DNA from: Bacillota bacterium
GTDB lineage: Bacteria > Bacillota > UBA4882 > UBA8346
Direction of reading: 5' to 3'
Length of the DNA: 5,243 nt
NCBI GenBank assembly: GCA_003501335.1
Contig: DNPQ01000209.1
Location: 1 to 5,243 of the forward strand
Positions 1 through 5,243 of this stretch are shown here, piece by piece. The notes under the pieces are model-generated. The model had not been told where the DNA came from. It did not search any database and was given only the letters and a program-made list of their open reading frames with translations. The translations under genes were made by a program, and so were the position numbers. Within the stretch, counting starts at the first letter, position 1, and every line of letters starts with the position of its first letter.

Positions 1-15
1 TTCGTAGAAATAACC

Positions 16-297
16 ATGGCTGTGAGTTTTGAAGTTGTGTTTAGTATGGGGGTTGGGGTTCTATTTACAATTCTTGCTGACAAACCCATAAAAACTAAAC
101 ATTATCTTTTACTGGGGCTATCATTTGGTGGTGCAATCTGGCTTTTTATTACAGCGGTAATTAAAGTATTCAGGTTAACTCAACTCCAAACCAAAAACCT
201 TTCCGATCCGCTGATAACTTTTATGCTATCGGTTGCCTATGGGTTATTATTAACGGTTATAGACCATAGGCTTAAAAACAGGAAATCTGGGAGTTGA
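16..297 (+). CDS. Small hydrophobic membrane protein of unknown function, possibly 5'-truncated
   Basis: The 93-residue reading frame has three hydrophobic stretches that look like membrane segments: about residues 6-21 (FEVVFSMGVGVLF...), 29-52 (HYLLLGLSFGGAIWLF...) and 67-82 (LITFMLSVAYGLLLTV). It ends in a short basic tail (DHRLKNRKSGS), which suggests a cytoplasmic C-terminus. I do not recognise the family, and no catalytic or binding motif is visible. The ATG at 16 has no Shine-Dalgarno sequence in front of it, and the frame is open to the first base of the window. The gene may therefore start further left, and this could be the C-terminal part of a longer membrane protein. It converges on the permease gene, so the two are not co-transcribed. 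The membrane prediction is made by eye. Confidence 0.55.
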   Translation: MAVSFEVVFSMGVGVLFTILADKPIKTKHYLLLGLSFGGAIWLFITAVIKVFRLTQLQTKNLSDPLITFMLSVAYGLLLTVIDHRLKNRKSGS

Positions 298-403
298 TTA
301 TGTGTCTATTATATATAATGTATTAGAAACTAGCCTACTTCAATTGTGGGATGGAAATTTGGAACGTAAGGCATATGCGTAAGATATGTTGCTGGACTGA
401 TAT

Positions 404-1783
404 TTAATTTATAGCTTGTTTTTTAGCATTAAAAGCTTTTATACGATACATAAGGCTATAAAGGCTAAAAAGTACAAAGAGTCCAATCAAACCAACACGC
501 TGACCTGGCATCAGCCATGCGGATGCGATCACGATTATTGCGAGAATGAATGCCAAATAGGATGTCCATGGATATCCCCATAGGGTGAAAAATCGCTGCG
601 TCCGGTTTCTTTTACGAAAGCGGATGTGGATCAGGGCGATTAAACCCCAGTTGAACATAGAGACTAAGCTGGTGGCCCCACTTAATGAGGTAAATGCGGT
701 CTGGGGTAGAAAATAAGAGAGAGTGATGGTAAGTCCCAGAGCGATACTGCTCACCCATAATGCCGCAGTCGGCACGCCCCATCGATTTAAACTGGATACC
801 CTTGATGGCGCGTCGCCGCGTTGACCCAACGAACGCAACATCCGGGTAACTCCATAAAGAGCAGTGTTCATACTGGAGAGGGCGGCAATAAGGATTACTG
901 CGTTCATTATCAATGCAAGCCATGAGAGATGAAGCCTGTTTAATGTTAAAATGAACGGGCTGATTTTTGTACCCGTACTTCCAACTGGAAGTAATAAAGT
1001 GATTAAGAAGATAGAACAGAGATAGAGCCCGAGAATGAAGATGACAATAATGCGAATGGTTTTGGGGATCGTTTTTTCCGGTTCACGGGTCTCCGCTGCA
1101 GCCATAGCTAAAACGGAGATTCCTGTATAGCCAAACATGACGAAGGGTAGGCTGGACCAAAAGCCTTGCCAACCATGGGCAAAAAATGGGCTTTGTTCTA
1201 AAGCCTTTTTTAACAAGGGATTTGATGCGAGAAACAACTTAGTAAACCCGTATCCGGCAAAAACAATAAATGCTGCCAGCGCCAATATTTTAAGGATGGA
1301 TAATGTTCCCTCAGTCCGAGCAAAACCCGTGGTATCACGGGTATTGATCAGTATCATGATCACACTGTAAAAAATGGCAAACGTCCATAATGGGAGAAAA
1401 GGTAGCCATAGCCTGGTAAAGATGGATGCAGCTACCACTTCGCTTGCCATTGTTAATATTCCGGAGGTCCAATACATCCAACCGGAAACAAAACCAAGAC
1501 AGGGCCCATAATATTCCTCCGCATAGGCGCTGAATCCGCCCTCAATTGGTTCCACGGAAGCTATTTCCGCTAAAATGGAAATAATTAAAACCATAAAGAT
1601 GCCGCCCAGTAAATAGGCTAAAATAGCTGCTTTCCCTGTATTGAAAAGTGGAACTCCGCAACCTAAAAAGAAACCGGCCCCGATAATGCTACCGACCGCC
1701 ACCAAAACCAATGAGCCGGTGGTCATGGTGGGGGATAATTTTTGTTTGGGGGAATCCAACCTTTGATTTTTTCTTCTTGGCAA
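404..1783 (-). CDS. APC-superfamily amino acid permease (12 membrane segments)
   Basis: This is a secondary transporter of the amino acid-polyamine-organocation superfamily (LeuT fold), which imports an amino acid or amine across the inner membrane with a coupling ion or by exchange. It has 459 residues and about 12 hydrophobic segments. Segment 1 carries the family's unwound-helix motif GSIIGAGFF (residues 31-39), which binds the substrate backbone. EGGFSAYAEEYYGP (81-94) is the conserved loop leading into segment 3. Segment 6 and the loop after it carry FGYTGISVLAMAAAE followed by EPEKTIPKTI (about 217-243), typical of the family. Start choice: a TTG at 1798 is possible but lies on the ribosome binding site. 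GGAGGT (1796-1791) sits 7 bases before an in-frame TTG at 1783-1781, giving MPRRKNQ. The substrate cannot be read from the sequence. The gene stands alone, divergent from the mod operon. Confidence 0.9.
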   Translation of the reverse strand: MPRRKNQRLDSPKQKLSPTMTTGSLVLVAVGSIIGAGFFLGCGVPLFNTGKAAILAYLLGGIFMVLIISILAEIASVEPIEGGFSAYAEEYYGPCLGFVSGWMYWTSGILTMASEVVAASIFTRLWLPFLPLWTFAIFYSVIMILINTRDTTGFARTEGTLSILKILALAAFIVFAGYGFTKLFLASNPLLKKALEQSPFFAHGWQGFWSSLPFVMFGYTGISVLAMAAAETREPEKTIPKTIRIIVIFILGLYLCSIFLITLLLPVGSTGTKISPFILTLNRLHLSWLALIMNAVILIAALSSMNTALYGVTRMLRSLGQRGDAPSRVSSLNRWGVPTAALWVSSIALGLTITLSYFLPQTAFTSLSGATSLVSMFNWGLIALIHIRFRKRNRTQRFFTLWGYPWTSYLAFILAIIVIASAWLMPGQRVGLIGLFVLFSLYSLMYRIKAFNAKKQAIN

Positions 1784-1790
1784 AAATGAT

Positions 1791-1796
1791 ACCTCC
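1791..1796 (-). promoter_or_regulatory. Ribosome binding site of the permease, decides its start
   Basis: On the minus strand GGAGGT, a near-perfect anti-16S match, is followed after 7 bases by an in-frame TTG (1783-1781). The longer frame that begins with TTG at 1798 would place this site inside the coding sequence, so the shorter start is preferred. Confidence 0.8.
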
Positions 1797-1952
1797 AAAA
1801 TTGTCTCTGCTCAATTTAGAATGGGATTTTTCTTAAATATTATGTGTTGAATTGGTGGTAAAATCGGCTATAACTGATCATCCTCTGAAATATGGGCTTT
1901 CCATTAAAAAAGAGGCTAGAAACAGCTTGCTTAAATAATTGGAGCAAAGAAT

Positions 1953-1980
1953 AATATCTTGGAAGGATAAGGAAGATATT
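1953..1980. repeat. 8-bp inverted repeat in the permease upstream region
   Basis: AATATCTT (1953-1960) and AAGATATT (1973-1980) are exact reverse complements around a purine-rich 12-base spacer (GGAAGGATAAGG). With one bulged T the arms extend outward by two more bases. The arms are AT-rich and no T-run follows, so an operator-like site or a weak mRNA hairpin fits better than a terminator. It lies about 170-200 bases upstream of the permease start. Confidence 0.4.
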
Positions 1981-2017
1981 TATCGTGCAATTAGTTGTTA
2001 CCCAAATTTCGATGTTA

Positions 2018-2054
2018 AAAAGACAGTCTGTAGGAATATGCTGGACTGTCTTTT
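2018..2054. terminator. Terminator-like hairpin, potentially bidirectional
   Basis: AAAAGACAGTC (2018-2028) and GACTGTCTTTT (2044-2054) form a perfect 11-bp stem around a 15-base loop. On the plus strand the stem runs into TTTTATTTT. On the minus strand it ends in TTTTT (2021-2017). It therefore has the shape of an intrinsic terminator in both directions. No gene ends just before it on either strand, so it is either a transcript separator between divergent genes or a terminator within the leader of a long permease transcript. Confidence 0.65.
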
Positions 2055-2148
2055 ATTTTGTTAAGCATTCTATCAAACGTTGTGAAGATTCAAAACCCGG
2101 AGCAATTATCAATGTAAGATTTGTGCGAGATATTTGAAATAATTATAG

Positions 2149-2177
2149 TTGATTTTAAGAATAAAACCATCTATAAT
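2149..2177 (+). promoter_or_regulatory. Sigma-A-type promoter for the modDABC operon
   Basis: The -35 element TTGATT (2149-2154, 4 of 6 consensus bases) and the -10 element TATAAT (2172-2177, perfect) are separated by an ideal 17 bases. Transcription would begin near 2183-2186 and give a leader of roughly 110 nt before modD. This is the best promoter match upstream of the operon. On the other strand a TATAAT (2147-2142) lies just beside it, but its -35 match is poor. Confidence 0.65.
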
Positions 2178-2221
2178 AATAATTGAGTTATGTTATGTTT
2201 GTTTTTGTTTGGTTATTCTAG

Positions 2222-2235
2222 TATTGAAAACAATA
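2222..2235. repeat. 14-bp inverted repeat in the modD leader, possible operator
   Basis: TATTG-AAAA-CAATA is perfectly symmetric and lies downstream of the predicted start of transcription, where a repressor could block the operon. It does not fit the ModE consensus or the FNR box spacing as I know them, and the stem is short enough to occur by chance in such AT-rich DNA. Confidence 0.3.
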
Positions 2236-2276
2236 TATGACATTATTATTACATAAAATACTTTTTGAAAGTTTTT

Positions 2277-2284
2277 GAGAGGAG
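2277..2284 (+). promoter_or_regulatory. Ribosome binding site of modD, decides its start
   Basis: GAGAGGAG is followed after 8 bases by GTG at 2293. The same frame has a TTG at 2275, but that codon overlaps the binding site itself, so GTG 2293 is the likely start. Confidence 0.75.
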
Positions 2285-2292
2285 TTGGCCAA

Positions 2293-3141
2293 GTGACCTA
2301 TATCACCGATGAGACATTAGAGAAAATCATAAAAGAGGATGTTCCTTACCTCGATTTAACAACCTTCATTATGGGTATCGGAGAACACCGGGGTCGGATC
2401 CGTTTCTTTGGACGGGAGGCGATGGTGCTATGTGGTTCGGAGGAAGCGGCGCGAATAACTGGTAAATTGCAGCTTGATGTAATAAAGATGTTGCCGTCCG
2501 GGACAAGGACTGCGCCGGAGGAAGTGTTTTTTGAAGCGCAAGGGTCGGCAAATGATTTACATATGTTTTGGAAAGCTGTAATGAATATCTTTGAATATTG
2601 TTCAGGGATAGCCACTCGCACCCGGAAACTTGTCGACCAAGCTACGAAAGTGAACCCCCGGATTAGTATCGTTACGACCCGCAAGAATTTTCCGGGCGCC
2701 AAAGAGCTCTCAATCAAAGCAGTTTTATGTGGCGGTGGTCTGCCGCACCGTCTTGGTTTGTCAGAAACGGTTTTGATATTTAAACAACACCGTAACTTTA
2801 TCGGCGATGAAGAACAATTTTTAAGATTGGTTCCGGAGCTAAAAGCGAAAGTTTGCGAAAAGAAAATTCTGGCAGAAGCGGAATCCTTAGATGAAGCGCT
2901 CCGGTTTTGCAAAGCAGGAATTGACGGTGTCCAATTTGACAAAATTGCTGCTGCAGATTTGCAACAGTATGTTCAAGAGTTGCGTGCGATCAATCCCAAA
3001 CTGGTGATTTTGGCTGCAGGCGGTATTCATGAAAATAATATCGGAGAATATGCTAAAACCGGTATCGATGCTATTGTAACGACTGCGGTATATTTTGGCA
3101 AACCGGCCGATATCGGTTGCCGGATGGAGATGGACAACTAG
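2293..3141 (+). CDS. modD: ModD, molybdenum-utilisation protein of the quinolinate phosphoribosyltransferase fold
   Basis: The 282-residue product (MTYITDETLEKII...) matches the ModD family, a NadC paralogue found with molybdate transport genes; its true reaction is not established. The fold shows as an N-terminal part with DLTT (21-24), then SGIATRTRK (104-112), TTRKNFPG (128-135), K142, GGG..HR with the HR pair at 152-153, E195, D216 in FDK, and the phosphate-loop-like AAGGI (241-245) followed by YAKTGID. These correspond to phosphoribosyl-pyrophosphate and acid-binding residues of NadC. However, the NadC stretch LIK.NH reads LIFKQH here, so the lysine that contacts quinolinate is replaced by F163. 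An active phosphoribosyltransferase with another substrate is therefore more likely than NAD synthesis. It is the first gene of the operon, 63 bp before modA. GTG 2293 is chosen because of its ribosome binding site and because the N-terminus then matches the family's usual length. Confidence 0.88.
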   Translation: MTYITDETLEKIIKEDVPYLDLTTFIMGIGEHRGRIRFFGREAMVLCGSEEAARITGKLQLDVIKMLPSGTRTAPEEVFFEAQGSANDLHMFWKAVMNIFEYCSGIATRTRKLVDQATKVNPRISIVTTRKNFPGAKELSIKAVLCGGGLPHRLGLSETVLIFKQHRNFIGDEEQFLRLVPELKAKVCEKKILAEAESLDEALRFCKAGIDGVQFDKIAAADLQQYVQELRAINPKLVILAAGGIHENNIGEYAKTGIDAIVTTAVYFGKPADIGCRMEMDN

Positions 3142-3191
3142 TATAGCGCTTCCAAAATAATGTATCACTTAGGTCTAGTTAATAAAAATAT

Positions 3192-3195
3192 GGAG
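3192..3195 (+). promoter_or_regulatory. Ribosome binding site of modA, decides its start
   Basis: GGAG, 9 bases before the ATG at 3205, supports that start rather than the upstream in-frame ATGs at 3160, 3190 and 3196. It also places a clean signal peptide at the N-terminus. Confidence 0.65.
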
Positions 3196-3204
3196 ATGTT
3201 TTTA

Positions 3205-3975
3205 ATGTTTAAATCTGTAAAAGGCAATTTTATCGTAATGTTGTTAATGCTAGGAGCTTTATTTACCGGTAATGCCATGGCGGATGGAAAACCCACTTTA
3301 TTTGCCTATGTAGGGGCGGGCCTTAAAGATCCTGTAACAGAGCTCGGCGCACTTTATGAACAAAAGACCGGCGTCAAGGTGGAAATGACTTTTAACAATG
3401 TTGGTGGCCTATATAGTCAACTTGAATTGAGCAAAAAAGGCGATATTTTTATTCCCGGCGGCATGCCGTTTCTGGCTAAGGCCAAACAAGCCGGTTACAT
3501 ACTTGAAATGGCCGGCCCTCTAGCTTATCATGTTCCGGTCATTGTCACTCCAAAGGGAAATCCGGCAAAAATTTACAGGGTCACCGATCTTGCCAAACCG
3601 GGAGTGAAACTAGTGCTGCCGGATACCAAGGCCACAGCAATCGGGGCTTCGGCGGCTAAAGTGTTTAATAAATTGGGAATCAGTAGTGAGATTGAAAAAA
3701 ATACTTTGGCTTTGGTGGAAACGCCGATGAAAGTCACCACCGCTTTACTAATGGGGCAAGGTGACGCTGGAATTGTCGAATACAGTGATGCAGTCAAAAA
3801 TAGTGCCAAGTTGGATATGATCTTGATTGATCCGTCCCAGAATTCAATTGATGAAATTCCCTGCGCCATTCTCAGCTTTACCTCTCAAAAAGATGCGGCC
3901 AAAGCATTTATGGAGTTTGCCAAGACAGAAGGCCCTGCCGTATTTACAAAATATGGTTTCAAGACCAAATTGTAA
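3205..3975 (+). CDS. modA: Periplasmic molybdate/tungstate-type ABC transporter binding protein
   Basis: This 256-residue type II solute-binding protein would capture an oxyanion outside the inner membrane and deliver it to ModBC. Residues 1-26 form a Sec signal peptide: K3 and K6, a hydrophobic core (FIVMLLMLGALF) and AMA before the cleavage site. There is no lipobox cysteine, so the mature protein of about 230 residues should be soluble in a periplasm. The fold shows in TLFAYVGAGLKDPVTELGALYEQKTGVKV (31-59), GDIFIPG (79-85), a hinge-region DTKATAIGASA (140-150) and GDAGIVEYSDA (186-196), which matches the GIVYGSDA region of ModA proteins. The two serines that bind molybdate in E. coli ModA fall at A/G positions (GAGL 37-40 and NNVGGL 64-69), so this is a divergent member and the exact anion (molybdate, tungstate or another) is inferred from neighbours. 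A longer start at 3160 would bury the signal peptide. Confidence 0.87.
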   Translation: MFKSVKGNFIVMLLMLGALFTGNAMADGKPTLFAYVGAGLKDPVTELGALYEQKTGVKVEMTFNNVGGLYSQLELSKKGDIFIPGGMPFLAKAKQAGYILEMAGPLAYHVPVIVTPKGNPAKIYRVTDLAKPGVKLVLPDTKATAIGASAAKVFNKLGISSEIEKNTLALVETPMKVTTALLMGQGDAGIVEYSDAVKNSAKLDMILIDPSQNSIDEIPCAILSFTSQKDAAKAFMEFAKTEGPAVFTKYGFKTKL

Positions 3976-4786
3976 CTGGTCGCGTTTTAACAGGTTTCAA
4001 TGGTTAACTGGCTACTGGCTCCATATGCTTTTTTGGCTGATATTTGGCGTTGTCATTGCTTTTTTCAGTTTGGTTTTTATAGGACTGATTTTATATGGCG
4101 CTCAAGATTCATATTGGACGCTATTTCAAAATTCAGAATTCCGGTTTGCACTGGAATTCACCTTAAAAACAACATGCATTGCAACTGCGGTAGCGGTGGG
4201 GACTGCCATGCCGTGCGGCTACATCTTAGCCCGTTATGTATTTCCGGGGAAAGTAATTTTGGATACGTTGTTGGATCTACCGTTGATTTTGCCGCCGTTA
4301 GTTTCGGGGATGGCGCTATTGATCTTGTTTGGCCCGATTTTGGGCCGTAATTTGGCGAAAATTGGGATCAATATCGTTTTTTCGGCTTGGGGAGTGATTA
4401 TAGCTCAATGGTTTGTCGCTTTTCCATTCGCGGTGAGAACTTTTAAAGAAGGTTTTGAGGCTATTGATCTTCGATACGAAAAAATAGCCCGCACTCTCGG
4501 CTGCACACCGGCAGAGGTTTTTAAAAGGGTCACCCTGCCGATGGCTAGGCGAGGAATTGGAGCGGGAGTTGCTATGACTTGGGCCAGAACTCTAGGGGAA
4601 TTTGGAGCTACCGCCATGCTAGCCGGTGTCACCCGAATGAAAACCGAGACTTTGTCGGCGGCTATTTTTTTAAATATGTCGATTGGGGAAATTCGTTTCG
4701 CATTAGCCATTGCAATTGTTCTATTTCTTACGGCCATGCTAGTCTTGACTGCTTTTAAAATACTCACCCGCCAGGAGAAACGATGA
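3953..4786 (+). CDS. modB: Molybdate-type ABC transporter permease ModB
   Basis: This is the inner-membrane channel subunit, expected to act as a dimer with two ModC. About six hydrophobic segments are visible (roughly residues 25-49, 66-93, 101-128, 140-162, 200-224 and 250-270 of 277). DLPLILPPLVSGMALL (108-123) is characteristic of ModB-type permeases. The cytoplasmic coupling helix is a clear EAA motif: EAIDLRYEKIARTLG (169-183) followed by LP at 195-196, then RTLGEFGATAMLAG (212-225). The start is uncertain. ATG 3953 overlaps modA by 23 bp and gives a basic N-terminus (SRPNCNWSRFNR) that fits a cytoplasmic end. ATG 4025 would give 253 residues, nearer the family size, but begins at the first membrane segment. 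Neither has a good ribosome binding site. An ATG at 4000 with an AGG ahead of it is out of frame. The gene ends in an ATGA overlap with modC. Confidence 0.88.
   Translation: MVSRPNCNWSRFNRFQWLTGYWLHMLFWLIFGVVIAFFSLVFIGLILYGAQDSYWTLFQNSEFRFALEFTLKTTCIATAVAVGTAMPCGYILARYVFPGKVILDTLLDLPLILPPLVSGMALLILFGPILGRNLAKIGINIVFSAWGVIIAQWFVAFPFAVRTFKEGFEAIDLRYEKIARTLGCTPAEVFKRVTLPMARRGIGAGVAMTWARTLGEFGATAMLAGVTRMKTETLSAAIFLNMSIGEIRFALAIAIVLFLTAMLVLTAFKILTRQEKR
4773..4777 (+). promoter_or_regulatory. Ribosome binding site of modC
   Basis: AGGAG inside the last codons of modB lies 5 bases before the modC ATG at 4783, which itself overlaps the modB stop (ATGA). This indicates translational coupling. Confidence 0.7.
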
Positions 4787-5243
4787 ATATCCCATTTTTG
4801 GAGTTGCATCAAATTTCACATGCCGCCGGTGTTTTTTGGTTGCAGGATATTAGCTTTCGACTCTATAAAGGTGAGTATTTAGTTATTGCCGGGTCAACCG
4901 GTTCCGGAAAAACTATGCTGTTGGAACTCATTGCCGGCCTTCGCATTCCTGTTCAGGGCAAGATATTATCTGATGGGAAAGATATTACGGATGTTCCACC
5001 GGAAAAACGTTTTTTGGGTTTTGCATACCAGGATAGTTTACTATATCCTTTTTTAAATGTACGGGAAAATATTTTATTCAGCGCCAGAGTGAAGGGTGTG
5101 GCCCGCCAGCCCCGGGTATTGAAGTATCTGGCAGAGTTATCGGAAATTATGGAAATAACGCACCTTTGGGAACGCTCTCCTTATTTTTTAAGCGGCGGTG
5201 AAAAGCAGCGAGTATCTTTGGCGCGGGCTTTATTGCTGCATCC
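4783..5243 (+). CDS. modC: Molybdate-type ABC transporter ATPase ModC (3' end outside window)
   Basis: This is the ATP-hydrolysing subunit that would power the ModB channel from the cytoplasmic face. The 153 visible residues start MNIPFLELHQIS. They contain the Walker A loop GSTGSGKT (37-44, lysine 43), a D-loop-preceding PPEKRFLGFAYQD with the Q-loop glutamine at 83, the LYPFLNVRENI stretch typical of ModC/PotA-like ATPases, and the ABC signature LSGGEKQRVSLARAL (136-150). The window ends at LLLHP, just before the expected Walker B aspartate/glutamate and the H-loop, so the catalytic glutamate and any C-terminal regulatory (TOBE/Mop) domain cannot be seen. The start is fixed by the ATGA overlap with modB and an AGGAG site. 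The truncation is due only to the window edge, not to a mutation. Confidence 0.92.
   Translation, partial: MNIPFLELHQISHAAGVFWLQDISFRLYKGEYLVIAGSTGSGKTMLLELIAGLRIPVQGKILSDGKDITDVPPEKRFLGFAYQDSLLYPFLNVRENILFSARVKGVARQPRVLKYLAELSEIMEITHLWERSPYFLSGGEKQRVSLARALLLH

Larger units (their letters stand above)
1784..2292. other. AT-rich divergent intergenic region
   Basis: No convincing coding frame was seen in these roughly 500 bp between the permease start and modD. The region holds, from left to right, the permease ribosome binding site, an 8-bp inverted repeat (1953-1980), a strong terminator-like hairpin (2018-2054), a right-facing promoter (2149-2177), a T/G-rich leader containing a TTATG tandem duplication (2188-2197), a 14-bp inverted repeat (2222-2235) and the modD ribosome binding site. 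I looked for a T-box signature (AGGGTGG.ACC) on the minus strand and for a recognisable Moco riboswitch on the plus strand, and saw neither. Confidence 0.7.

Noticed and set aside
308..319. 12-bp palindrome ATTATATATAAT between the two convergent genes.
   Set aside because: Pure A/T symmetry in an AT-rich spacer is common, and it has no GC stem to act as a terminator.
365..383. CGTAAG direct repeats around the palindrome GCATATGC, downstream of the permease stop.
   Set aside because: It is very short, has no T-run and does not form a terminator; it may be chance.
390..399. TGCTGGACTG at 390-399 recurs at 2039-2048, so the permease gene is flanked by a 10-base direct repeat.
   Set aside because: Repeats of this length are expected by chance in a 5-kb window, the flanks differ, and there is no integrase, terminal inverted repeat or composition change to support a mobile unit.
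612..923. A 103-codon frame on the minus strand inside the permease.
   Set aside because: It is a shadow in another frame of a well-supported membrane protein; its sequence has no recognisable features.
1882..1915. CCTCT/AGAGG outer stem enclosing ATGG/CCAT, upstream of the permease.
   Set aside because: The stems are short and separated by mismatched bases, and no known riboswitch pattern fits.
2346..2942. A 198-codon minus-strand frame opposite modD.
   Set aside because: It lies antisense to a clearly recognised ModD gene, has no ribosome binding site that I can see and shows no protein-like motifs.
3136..3180. AACTAG/CTAGTT inverted repeat across the modD-modA gap.
   Set aside because: Six-base arms 33 bases apart with no T-run are not convincing as a terminator or operator.
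4405..4812. A minus-strand frame opposite the end of modB and start of modC.
   Set aside because: It is an antisense shadow of two genes with clear family motifs.

Overview
The window reads as ordinary chromosomal DNA of an anaerobic Firmicute, probably a diderm one (Negativicutes-like). This is inferred from strong GGAGG-type ribosome binding sites, TTG and GTG start codons, moderate-GC genes separated by very AT-rich spacers, and a binding protein that has an ordinary Sec signal peptide and no lipobox, which suggests a true periplasm. No species can be named from the sequence alone.

Left part (1-1783). A small hydrophobic protein of unknown function (stop at 297) may continue past the left edge. 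It faces, tail to tail, an APC-superfamily amino acid permease on the minus strand (404-1783). No convincing terminator lies in the gap of about 106 bp between them.

Middle (1784-2292). This is a divergent, AT-rich intergenic region of about 500 bp. It holds two inverted repeats (one terminator-like hairpin that could work in both directions, one 8-bp inverted repeat), a good sigma-A-type promoter pointing right (TTGATT-N17-TATAAT) and a leader of about 110 nt before modD. A 14-bp inverted repeat in that leader could be an operator.

Right part (2293-5243, truncated). This is a molybdate/tungstate-type ABC uptake operon in the order modD-modA-modB-modC. ModD is a quinolinate-phosphoribosyltransferase-like protein associated with molybdenum utilisation. 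ModA is the periplasmic oxyanion-binding protein, ModB the membrane channel subunit and ModC the ATPase, cut off by the window end after its LSGGE signature. Tight packing (63 bp modD-modA, a probable short modA-modB overlap, ATGA overlap modB-modC) supports a single transcript. ModA would capture the oxyanion outside the membrane and pass it to the ModB/ModC importer. ModD presumably does a still-unassigned job linked to metal use.

I did not find a clearly new system. The points most worth a second look are the ModD active site (NadC-like but with the substrate lysine replaced), the ModA pocket (both canonical serines appear to be missing), the terminator hairpin with no obvious parent gene, and the unclear start of modB.
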